NCBI GenBank assembly: GCA_964036665.1
Contig: OZ038533.1
Span: 19,898,575 to 19,962,574, forward strand
From: Gordius sp. MW1
Taxonomy: Eukaryota; Nematomorpha; Gordioida; Gordea; Gordiidae
Reading direction: 5' to 3'
Length of the DNA: 64,000 nt
A model generated the notes under the pieces. It was not told the DNA's origin. It searched no databases and saw only the letters and a list, made by a program, of their open reading frames with translations. How positions within the stretch are numbered: position 1 is the stretch's first letter; every line of letters begins with the position of its first letter. Of this stretch, positions 12,771-22,946 are shown piece after piece. A program made the translations under genes and the position numbers.

Positions 12771-13255
12771 AACTAGTTAAATTGCATAGCAATTAAAAGT
12801 AAACAACTTTTATTTATGTTTATTATATAACATTGGTCAGCAGCCAGCGGACGGCCAAAAAGTCATAATAGCAATGGTAGAAACAGGAACAATCATAATA
12901 GTCAAAAAAAACGAAAAAAATAATTTCGATTCACATTTTGGCCAATGGTCATTTTTTTCATTGGTCAGCAGCCAGCGGACGGCCAAAAATTCTTATTATC
13001 AATGATAGTAACAAGAACAATCATAAGAGTCAAAAAAAACTCCGGGATTCCAACCCCAAAACTAGTTAAATTGCATAGCAATTAAAAGTAAACAACTTTT
13101 ATTTATGTTTATTATATAACTAACAACTTTTATTTATGTTTATTATATAACTAGTTAAATTGCATAGCATTAAAAGTAAACAACTTTTATCTATGTTTAT
13201 TATATAAAACAAAAACTAGTTAAATTGCATAGCAATTAAAAGTAAACAACTTTTA

Positions 13256-13545
13256 TTAATTGCTATGCAATTTATGGGATCGTTTTTTGGTGTCCGTCCG
13301 TCGTCCGTCGTCCGTCGTCCGTCGTCCGTCGTCCGTTACCCTCCCTATCTATTTGCATTGGGTATATTAGGTTATCGCTTTTTTTAACTTAATGGATGAG
13401 AAAGAGGTGCCCCACCCCTCATCTCTATCTCCCTCGCTGTGTTATTTTTTGAATTAATGCATAAGAGGTGCCCCACCCCTCATCTCTATCTCTCTCGGTG
13501 TGTTATATATAAGATTTGTTAAATTATCTATTATATAATAAACAT
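13256..13545. repeat. Palindrome spacer (block B) with a 7-bp microsatellite
   Basis: Single-copy centre of the palindrome, but it recurs inverted outside the right arm at about 15,965-16,234. It starts taattgctatgcaatttatggg, has a GTCCGTC heptamer array at about 13,292-13,336, and ends with two GAGGGGTGGGGCACC-type blocks (as their complement). Together B and its inverted copy act like inverted termini around the right arm. Confidence 0.8.
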
Positions 13546-13546
13546 A

Positions 13547-15963
13547 AATAAAAGTTGTTTACTTTTAATTGCTATGCAATTTAACTAGTTATATAATAAA
13601 CATAAATAAAAGATGTTTACTTTTAATTGCTATGCAATTTAACTAGTTTTGGTTATATAATAAATATAGATAAAAGTTGTTTACTTTTAATGCTATGCAA
13701 TTTAACTAGTTATAAATAAACATAAATAAAAGTTGTTTACTTTTTAATTGCTATGCAATTTAACTAGTTTTGGGGTTGGAATCCCGGAGTTTTTTTTGAC
13801 TCTTATGATTGTTCTTGTTACTATCATTGATAATAAGAATTTTTGGCCGTCCGCTGGCTGCTGACCAATGAAAAAAATGACCATTGGCCAAAATGTGAAT
13901 CGAAATGATTTTTTTCGTTTTTTTTGACTATTATGATTGTTCCTGTTTCTACCATTGCTATTATGACTTTTTGGCCGTCCGCTGGCTGCTGACCAATGTT
14001 ATATAATAAACATAAATAAAAGTTGTTTACTTTTAATTGCTATGCAATTTAACTAGTTTTTGGGTTAGAATCCCGGAGTTTTTTTTGACTTTTATGATTG
14101 TTCTTGTTACTATCATTGATAATAAGACTTTTTGGCCGTCCGTTGGCTGCTGACCAATGAAAAAAATGACCATTGGCCAAAATGTGAATCCGAGTTTATT
14201 TTTTCGTTTTTTTTTTGACTATTATGATTGTTCCTGTTACTACCATTGCTATTATGACTTTTTGGCCGTCCGCTGGCTCCTGACCGATGGAAAAAAATGA
14301 CCATTGGCCAAAATGTGAATCGAAATTATTTTTTTCGTTTTTTTTGACTATTATGATTGTTCCTGTTCCTACCATTGCTATTATGACTTTTTGGCCGTCC
14401 GCTGGCTGCTGACCAATGGAAAAAAATGACCATTGGCCAAAATGTGATTCGAAAATTTTTTTTTCGTTTTTTTTACTCTTGTGAATTTATATCCACTTTT
14501 ACCGTGTGCTGGTTGCTGACCAATGGAAAAAAATGACCATTGGCCAAAATGTGAATCCGAGTTTATTTTTTCGTTTTTTTTGACTATTATGATTGTTCCT
14601 GTTACTACCATTGCTATTATGACTTTTTGGCCGTCCGCTGGCTCCTGACCGATGGAAAAAATGACCATTGGCCAAAATGTGATTCAAAAATTTTTTTTTT
14701 CGTTTTTTTTTGACTTATGAATTTATAACCACTTTTACCGTGTCCTGGCTGCTTACCAATGAAAAAAAATGACCATTGGCCAAATTTTATATATAACCTA
14801 AAAATTTATTATAGATGGTCTAACAGACAGCCAACTATGTAATATATATTTTTAACCTTATAAATGCATATATATTTTTTTATGGGTTAATATATTTCAT
14901 TTAATTAGATTGTGATTTCATAGAAAACCTAAAAAGTAATATTTAAAAAAATAATATAGGTATTAGATTCTAATTTACGATAAAATATATCGATAGAAAC
15001 TAACACAAAATTCGAAACCTCCTTCAAAGGTATAAGCATAGCCCGTTATTTCTAATTAAATTGAATCTACTATTAAACTCAAACACGAATTGTACTTTAT
15101 TAGATGGCGCGCGTAAGTTTATATAATTAGTAAAATTTTTCTACGTGTCATAGATATTACACCGCGTGGTCCGATATTTTTAAAATGAAAAGGTATTTTA
15201 GGAATCTGAAAAGGTTATTTTACCCCCGGCCGCCCTGGGCACCTACGGGTAAAGTTTCGAGCGAATCGGGCTGGTAGTTTAAGAATTTAGCCCTTTTTTA
15301 AAACTAAAAAAAACTTTTTTTTTAATTTTTTTTTTACATTAAATTAATATTTTGTTTTTGTTAATACCATTGATAATATGACTTTTTGACCGTCCGCTGG
15401 CTACTGACCGACGAAATATATTGATTTTCTAAACATAAAACACAACTTTATTATTTCATCATCTATATAAATAACATAATAACTTCTACTATTTTAAAGC
15501 CAGCATGGTATAGTGGTTATAGCGCAGGCTTGTGAACTGGAGGTGTGGGGTTCAAGTCAGGGAGGGGACAAATTTTTTTTTTTAATTTTTTTAAATTAAA
15601 TTAATATTTGTTCATGTTAATACCAATGATAATATGAATTTTTGACCGTCCGCTGGCTACTGACCAATAAAAAAATGACCATTGGCCAAATAAATCGAAA
15701 TTTTTTTTCGTTTTTGAATTGGTTAACATTGATAATTACCCTATGTCCTCCCCTACAAGGGCCTATAACTAATTAACTAATTATTTTGCATCTAATACCC
15801 CCTATAGGCATTCTCGCCCCTTCCCACCTTTCTCGCCCATAAATTGCATAGCAAATATGCTACGTTTATACGGAGTATAGAAGAGTTCCCCCTTCCCCTC
15901 TTCCCTTCCCCTACTCCCCTTCCCTTCTCCCCCTTCCCACGAGGGCCGAAGGCCCGAGTTTTT
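13547..15963. repeat. Right arm of the giant palindrome
   Basis: Reverse complement of 10,746-13,257 with few differences. It contains the mirrored tandem array (13,860-14,790), the Helitron-like module (about 15,160-15,300), the tRNA-like sequence on the plus strand (15,499-15,570) and the C-rich block (15,885-15,945). The high similarity of the arms implies a young origin or ongoing gene conversion. Confidence 0.9.
15499..15570 (+). other. tRNA-like sequence (degenerate, right palindrome arm)
   Basis: Mirror copy of the left-arm element: GCCAGCATGGTATAGTGG, TTGTGAA loop and GGGGTTCAAGTC B-box-like segment, followed at once by a T run. Stem pairing is poor. It differs from the left copy at a few bases (ctggaggtgtgggg here; the left reads ctggatgtgtaggg on its own strand). 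Confidence 0.55.
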
Positions 15964-15964
15964 T

Positions 15965-16234
15965 ATGTTTATTATATAATAGATAATTTAACAAATCTTA
16001 TATATAACACACCGAGAGAGATAGAGATGAGGGGTGGGGCACCTCTTATGCATTAATTCAAAAAATAACACAGCGAGGGAGATAGAGATGAGGGGTGGGG
16101 CACCTCTTTCTCATCCATTAATTTAAAAAAAGCGATAACCTAATATACCCAATGCAAATAGATAGGGAGGGTAACGGACGACGGACGACGGACGGACACC
16201 AAAAAACGATCCCATAAATTGCATAGCAATTAAA
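15965..16234. repeat. Inverted copy of palindrome spacer (block B')
   Basis: Reverse complement of 13,256-13,545, with a shorter GACGGAC heptamer array. It ends ccataaattgcatagcaatt(aa). The order A-B-A'-B' means that B and B' also form inverted termini of 270-290 bp around the right arm. Confidence 0.8.
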
Positions 16235-16635
16235 AAGGTCAAATTTAGCGCTTGAAAAATGAATGAATGCTACAGGATATACAAAATTTAGAAGTTAAAA
16301 AATTAATCCTAAATATTTAATAAAAATAATATATTAATTGTTATGCAATTTATTGGCTCGCTTTTTGTTTTTTCTAATTGTTTGATGTTTAAGTACCTTT
16401 GTAACTCCAAGACCTTTTATATAATCTCTGGTTCGTTTAAGCCCGTTTATAAAACTTCAGGCCCGTTCAAGCCCGTTAAAAAAATCTCAGGCCCGCCCGA
16501 GCCCGTTCCATTAATTTTTAGGCCCGTCCGGGCCCGGCCCGTTAAATTTTTTATGATACAAAGCCCGTCCGTACCCGTCCGCGGGCCGGGCTTTTAGGCC
16601 CGTCCGCGGGCCGGGCCGGCCCGTGCAGATCTCTA

Positions 16636-16643
16636 ATAATTAT
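16636..16643. repeat. Right 8-bp target-site duplication of the hAT element
   Basis: ATAATTAT follows directly after the terminus TGCAGATCTCTA and matches 7,577-7,584 exactly. Confidence 0.85.
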
Positions 16644-18002
16644 AATTTCTTTTTAACACCCTCGACAATTCCCGAAAATTTATCCATTAAAAAAAAACAT
16701 ATATCTACTATTGAATTCCTTTATCCATTGCACGGCTTGAAGAGTAAATCCTATAATTTGAGAGTCATCTATTATTAGGGAAGCTTTTAATCTCCATTAG
16801 AATTAAATCGTGCTCACAGGTACCTTGTTTAGTTCAATATTTGAGAATGCATAAAAGCACTAAGACATATAATAGCAACCACAAAAAAGACTGAGTATTA
16901 CCTACCTGTTTAAAGTATATGCTAATCCTGCACATTTTGCATACAGGAACTCTTCAACTATTAATGCCCATAATGGTTACTGTCCATTTACTAATATAAA
17001 AGATCCTGAGAGCTCCAACGTTAAAATTTTACCTTAAAATAATAAAACATCTTAGTTTTTGAAAAACAAAACTAATCATTAGACACCTTATCATTCTAAA
17101 TTAATTAAACACATTTGCAGGTCATGGGTTTAACTTTGCATTTTTTCATTTCCAACATTCTAAGGCATCTGATATTAACTTCCAAGTCTAAATTCGAATT
17201 TGCCACTTCAGATTTTTACAACCCCTTAAACTGTTTATCAATCACCTATCCTATTTAAAAGTACAAACTGATCACCTTTCCTTTTAATTTTCAAAACAAT
17301 TAAAATTTTAGATAATTTTTTATCTTGTATTTTAAATTTAATAACTATTATTTCACTGAAAATGTTTTATTTTTGAAAGTTACTGGAGACGGGTGAGGAC
17401 TTGGATTCCCACATAACCTAAGCTTTGTAATTAATAATGGTTTGTTGTCTGACTTAGAATATTGGTTCGGACAAACCAAAGGAGTTAAGGCTTTGAATAT
17501 GGATAGTGGGTGAGCAAATCGGTTCGAAAATTATATCGAAAAAACTTTTAATAAATATTGGAAATAGTTTAGAACCCGACATGACTCTTCCTTGGCAACT
17601 GTGGGTTTTTCCCCATTTGAGTATTTTTTGACACCTACCATTTAACAGACAAAAAACACAAGAATTATAGGTTTTCCATAATTATTTTCAGTAAAGGATG
17701 TGTTTTGCGTTTAAAAACTAACACTACAAAACGGACGACGGAGTAACGGTAGGGAATATAGATTATTGATTATGGGACCTAGCAGATAAGTAAGGGAAAT
17801 TGAGTTTAAACATTTGCAAAAACATGTGATAATAAGTTATTACTAAAATTTTTCAGATTATTTATTATTTTCATACTTTATTTATGATTTGAATCCCTAA
17901 ATGATATAATAAGTGTTGGCATCTTAAAGGCAAAAATAAACCTGGGGTACTGTTAGGTAATTGGCAGACATTTTTAAATTATGCTAAAAATGTACATCTG
18001 AG
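16644..18002. other. Gene-free stretch
   Basis: No coding signal that I trust. At 16,660-16,693 the sequence cgacaattcccgaaaatttatccatt is the inverse of the Penelope-element flank at 7,168-7,195. The rest is AT-rich, unannotatable DNA. Confidence 0.4.
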
Positions 18003-19104
18003 CAATGGCGTAGCAAGCATTTTTTCCTCCAGAATGGGGAAAAGGAGGGCTGAACTTAAATTTCAAAAGTGGGGAGGGGTCAAAGGCGATTTTACAATTT
18101 TTTCATAGCAATTTGTCAAACTTGATAATCAACTATTCCTTTGTGTAATTATTTTTTAAAATTCGTTTCAACCTGTACCTAGTTAAGTCCATATCAATAT
18201 TAAATCCAATCTTAGATCTCCATTTTACCACACATGAGCATACGAATTAGTGCTTCAGCGGGCCTCTTTAGATCAATCAGCCCGCCCGTTACAAATATAT
18301 AAAAACCTGGGCTCAATTCGAACCCATCAAATTAATAAACGATAGACCCGGTCCGCTAATGTTTTAAGCCCTAGACCCCATACACAAATTTACATTTGGC
18401 TTCTTTTCATATTCGATTGTAATTTTTGTATTGACGTAATCACAAAAAAATACATTTTTAACAGAGTGTTGTCAAAATGCTCGTCTGAACAATGCCCACT
18501 ACGTGCTTTAATCGAGACACTGAGTTGTTAGATAAGCGAGTATAGCATAATTTGTGCCTGATACTAGATGCACGAGGCAGTGCATATAAAAATACCCGAA
18601 GGGCGGAGTCGAAGAAGCAAAATCTGTTCAAGCAATGAGCCAATTGCCTGAACAGAAACTTAAGCAGATAACAGATTTAATAGAGGCAATTGCTACGAGT
18701 TAGTAACTTTATAAATCTGCTCCTGGTATATAATGAATAAATTACCAACTTGCCCCCCCCCCCCTCCCTCATCCTCGGAGGGGGGGGGGGAGAGAGATTT
18801 GCCTCTTTGCCCTCCTCCTGCCTCTTTTTCCCCCTCCCCCATCCTTTCACCCTCACCACTAGCCTCCCCCCCCCTTGAATGGGGGGAGCAAATGTGGAGG
18901 GGGGAGATGCCCATCATGTTTTTCTCCCGTCCCCCATTCCTTCCCCCCAAGAAGGAGATCAAAAGGGGAGGGGGCGGGTAAGATTTCCCCTCCATCCTTG
19001 CTTCTTCGCCCCCCCCCCCCTTTCATGGCCAATCCGGGGGTTATTTAAGGCACGGCCATTCCGTGAACGTCTTTTGGTTTCCTTGCACCTTAGCTACGCC
19101 ACTG
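18003..19104. mobile_element. Non-autonomous hAT-like element with CAGTGGCGTAGC-type ends
   Basis: The left end is CAATGGCGTAGC; the right end, read inward on the other strand, is CAGTGGCGTAGC. The flanks are CATCTGAG (17,995-18,002) and TATCTGAG (19,105-19,112), an 8-bp duplication with one mismatch. CAGTGGCGTAGC termini are typical of a widespread animal hAT group. The interior of about 1.1 kb has no transposase and includes long C and G runs (about 18,750-19,020). The short ORFs there are low-complexity artefacts. Confidence 0.7.
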
Positions 19105-19112
19105 TATCTGAG

Positions 19113-22100
19113 GAATTAATAGTCGTTTGATATCCCAAAAGAGAACGACTTAGAAATAAAAAAAATTATAATATTTGTTCTACATGCTTATCAAAAATCT
19201 GTTACATCCTACCTTCACGAGTTATATAAAACTCCAAGACGGGGTTCCTTAATATCCATAATTATATATAAGATTCACTTGGGTAAAAATTGAAAATCGT
19301 ATTTGCTTTGCATAAACTAATTGATACTTAAACATGGAAATTGAAATATTTTCATCTTTTATGGGTTATACAACATATATTATTAAATATAATTAACATA
19401 ATAAATATGGATGTCAAATAATTATTTATAAAATTAAATATAATAATTTATACAAAGCCACGTGAAAGCATATTATTTAATTTACCCCAATCAACCAATC
19501 AAACGTTCCATTTTGCTATACATACATAGTCGGCCTAATTTTTTGATAATGTTATTTTCTCATTTGGGAATTCGTTAATATTAATCAGGTATTCTTTAAG
19601 GCTAGCTTATTATAAACAATGAAAAAATAGATTCTTTAATATTAATCATAATAATGAGTCCCTAAGATGGCATTAAGAAATAGTAGATTTTATTATTAAT
19701 TTATTATTTCCACATTACTTATAGAAATATTATTGCATATATTACAGATAAAATATTAATATGCACATTATAATACATTTTTGCCTTTTATTAGTTTTTT
19801 TTATCTACTTTTATACAATTCAAGATAAACTAAACAATATGATCTTGCTTTTAATTAATATAATTTTTACCAAAAAACATATATTTTGAGTGCATATAAG
19901 CAAAGTTGTTATTTTTATAAGAAATAAAAAATTGTGCAAGACTTTTTAAAATGTATTATTCTATTATAATGTTTTTCCCTGTTAAATTTTTTAAACTATT
20001 CTTAATAGTTTGTTATTGATGATACTATAATAATAACACAATTATACTAAATATCTTTATCAAGTAACAATATGTTTCTTTTAATATGCTATTTTTTATC
20101 ATGCATATTACATTTTTGTAATTATTTATAATCATACGACAATTTGTATAAATTTCTTATCATTAAACTGTCCCCCTTTTATGTAGCTACCTACCTTATC
20201 TCAGTTAACTTAAATGGGTCAACCTCACCCCTCCCCTTCTTATTTCTCTTCTTCTCGTAGTTAGACCATTTTTAAATTTATTTTTTAGGATTTATGTCTA
20301 AAATTTAAAACATTTTTACAACAAAAATTCTTAAACTTATTCCATCAAGATTTACAAGCATATTCTTCAGAAGCCCTACCCCAAGTTATACCGGATGTTA
20401 GTTTTTTAAGAAGATTTAAGCCAAAATACAGATAAAATAAGCTATTTTTACCCTCACTTTCTCACTCAAAAACTTTATTTTCTCCTTTTTCTCTCTTATG
20501 CAACTACAATATATATATACATCACCTATCTAATCTCATCATTCTCTCCTTCCCCTCCCCCCTTATGTTGTATAGCCTCCTTAATCTACCAGCAACGGGC
20601 GGGACTTTAAAAGGTTAATAGCACACACACTGCACTGGTGCATACCCCCCCCCTTTGCATTAAAAAGGGGCAGGGGGGGGGAAACCATACCACCCCCCCC
20701 CCCGCCCCCCCCCCTTCCCCCGTTGTGAAAAGATTTACTTAAAGAAGAAATTAAGTGAGTTTGATTCTGCCACATTCCTCTGCTCTAATCTCTCACCCCC
20801 CCCCCCTTCCACCTTTGCTCTAAATTGGTTTTTTACTCCGAAATAACTTTAAAATACCCATTCTTAATTTTGACTCTGCCGTACTTTTAAATGCAAAAAT
20901 AAAAACTTAGTTTAGTTCAGTAGAGGATAGAGGGCCTAAAACTAAAGCCTGGGTAGGTTTGATTAATGATAAATAGCAGCTAGGTTTCATAGTTTTTTTA
21001 GTTTTTGGGATGCGTCCTCCTTTAGCTTTTGTTACGTTTTGTTATTACTTTTTTTTGCTGTGGGCAAGGCGGCTGGGGGAGATTTAAGGAGATTAAAAAA
21101 TACCAGTTAGATCCTACATCTACTATATATGAGAAATCAAAACTAATTCCTATTTATTTTCCCGAAGGAAATTAAAATCTGTTTGCAACCAACTATCTTC
21201 CCATCGATCAGAATCTTGATCTTTCTAGCTTAAAATGTTATTTAGCTCCGTTTTCAAGCACCACTATTATAACGTTAGCGTTTTCCCTAATTTTAAGTTT
21301 CGCAAATAATTCCTTTATCATTTACGTATATATCACACTTGAGTTCTTGGAATTAGCAAATGAGATTTCTCGCGGGTTTTTATTTTTTCCAAAGTCTGAC
21401 TAGCGAATTAAATTTGGTTCGACTATTTAGTGTTGTCTCCAGCTATATGCTATATCTGTCCGTCCTGTCCAATTTGTAATTTTTCAATAATTGCCTTGGA
21501 AACTAAACGGGGTTTTTAATGGCTGTGGACTTATGCTTCTGTAATCAGAACTTTTATTTTGCTTTCGCATATGGACTAGCTAATGACCGCCGGTTGGCTT
21601 TAATTTTTTCGACCTCGCCCTAGCCCAAATTCCACTATTGTTTTTGTGCCTGACGACCGATTATCTTTAGATAAATTAATAAATTCGGGTTTGGGAACTT
21701 GTATTGTAGTTTAAAAATTTATTAAATTGGCCTCGCCTTAGGCTTTACCGGATAAATCGCGCGAATTTATCTTTGTTCAAATATCCGATTCAATTTCATG
21801 GGCAGACTCGGTTGCAATTATTTATAATTTTTTTTTTAGTTAAAAACGTTTTTTGTTTTATTTAAACTCTTGAGATTAAATTTTAAACTTTGCTGATACC
21901 TAAAAATTTAAAAACATACAACATTTAAGCTTAGGAAAAATCTTGCACCTTACGAAATCGCTGTTATGTTATGCATCGTCTAAAATGTGAATCTCCCGTA
22001 AATTCGAAGTTAAGACACGGCTATGTTATGACCGCTACGACGATTTTTGCTGGGCAGCCAAATTCGATATTAAGACAAGCCCTTAGGCGGCATAATACAC

Positions 22101-22400
22101 AACACATTATATTCGCGCGGGTTTATTAATTTTTCTCTCGCTTACCTCATCCCCCTCTTTCTAGGTTTACAGCTTTGGCCTGCCCTAATTTGCTGCGTGG
22201 CAAAGGCGCTTTTTCCCCCTGCCTGCTCTATATACCACCCGGCTCCCCTCCCCATAGAGGCCTGTCCGTGCCGGACCCGATCATAAAAGTTAAGGCCGGG
22301 CCGGCTAGGGCTGAAGGCTAAATATCATGACGCAATTTAGACTTTAAAAAGCTCGCTGTTTATCTAAAAATTAAATTACCACTTCTTAACTGCTGCTCTA
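19113..22400. other. Gene-free AT-rich region with C/G tracts and dispersed repeats
   Basis: 19,130-20,200 is very AT-rich with no gene. 20,530-20,820 contains long C runs and a G run (about 20,645-20,810). 21,440-21,660 repeats the 6,540-6,725 family. 21,950-22,090 holds a 'aattcgatattaagacaagccc' repeat also seen near 39,205-39,270. None of the ORFs looks real. Confidence 0.5.
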
Positions 22401-22405
22401 TTTAT

Positions 22406-22612
22406 TAGTGTCGTGAAAATGGGACTGGGTTTTGTTTGGTCGGCCTTTGGTTTTAGTCGCCTAAACATAAACAGACCGAAGATTTTTTGGTGTCTTCTTA
22501 GTCGACCACCAGGCTTAGTCAAAATTTGAGAAACAGACTAGAGTCGACCGTTAGTTTTAATTTAAACCAAAAACCGACCTAACTAAACCCAGCCGTTTAT
22601 TGCAACACTACT
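22406..22612. mobile_element. MITE, GGTTTTGTTTGGTCGACC family
   Basis: A long imperfect hairpin: the left half reads (g)ggttttgtttggtcggcctt and the right half ends acccagccgtttattgcaacac. The family recurs at least ten times in this window with the consensus ends GTGTTGTAAAAACGGCTGGG and its complement. The best copies sit next to TA on both sides. Confidence 0.75.
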
Positions 22613-22624
22613 TTTTATAAGCTA

Positions 22625-22946
22625 CTAAACCCGGCAAACGTTGTTTTGCCATTTACCCGGGTGTATTAAATTATGTTGGAATTTTAGGGCATATATGATG
22701 ATAAAGCGGTTATTGAAGTAAAAATAAAGTTTGATGTCTATATGTTCTACTTCTATTGTTCTATTTCCGTATACGCGTACGAATACTCGAAAACTACTGG
22801 ACCGATTTGGCTCGAACAAATCTTAAAACATGCTCCGGAGTGTCAGGAATAAACTATGAAATTTTGAGCCAAATCGGTCTGGTAGTTTTCCAAAATTGGT
22901 GGCGGCATATATACACAAACACAGTTTCATTTATATATATATAAGA
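22625..22946 (-). mobile_element. Small non-autonomous Helitron
   Basis: Read on the minus strand it begins TCTTATATATATATAAATG and ends with a hairpin GCAAAacaacgTTTGC followed by CGGGTTTAG. It sits between A and T, as Helitrons do. The terminal CTAG is mutated to TTAG. The 322-bp interior has no gene. The same hairpin and 3' end occur in the better-preserved Helitron at 60,080-60,763. Confidence 0.65.

Larger units (their letters stand above)
10746..13257. repeat. Left arm of the giant palindrome
   Basis: About 2.5 kb that recurs as reverse complement at 13,547-15,963. The outer arm ends read aaaaactcgggcc (from 10,746) and ggcccgagttttt (to about 15,963). Contents from outside in: a G-rich block (10,760-10,830), a tRNA-like sequence (11,139-11,209), a module also found in Helitrons (about 11,405-11,545), a tandem array with a unit of about 105-130 bp (11,940-12,770) and copies of a roughly 60-bp 'actagttaaattgcatagcaa' repeat (12,770-13,257). 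The left arm appears to hold one more array unit than the right, explaining the length difference of about 95 bp. Confidence 0.9.
7585..16635 (-). mobile_element. hAT-superfamily DNA transposon (about 9.05 kb) carrying a giant palindrome
   Basis: Ends TAGAGATCTGCA (7,585-) and TGCAGATCTCTA (-16,635) are perfect 12-bp inverted repeats. They are followed inward by subterminal arrays of GGCCCG-type repeats (7,600-7,800 and 16,430-16,622). A perfect 8-bp duplication ATAATTAT flanks the element. Inside, a hAT transposase lies on the minus strand (7,863-9,727), followed by a 360-bp tandem duplication and then the palindromic structure at 10,746-16,234. The termini, the duplication size and the hATC domain agree on superfamily. 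The transposase is broken, so the copy is probably not self-mobilising. The palindrome is either a later nested insertion or cargo gained by the hAT; the perfect outer duplication shows that the whole 9 kb sits as one insertion today. Confidence 0.9.

Noticed and set aside
13292-13336. CRISPR-like short repeats
   Set aside because: It is a pure GTCCGTC heptamer microsatellite without spacers, in a eukaryotic transposon.
12054-14687. Several ORFs of 60-98 codons on both strands encoding similar peptides
   Set aside because: They run through the tandem array in the palindrome arms; their similarity comes from the DNA repeat, and the frames are not conserved between units.
15499-15570. Functional tRNA-His gene
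   Set aside because: The A and B boxes are suggestive, but the anticodon and acceptor stems do not pair and the copy is embedded in a repeat; kept only as tRNA-like.
18677-19130. Pro- and Gly-rich ORFs on both strands
   Set aside because: They are translations of C/G homopolymer runs inside a non-autonomous transposon, with no domain.
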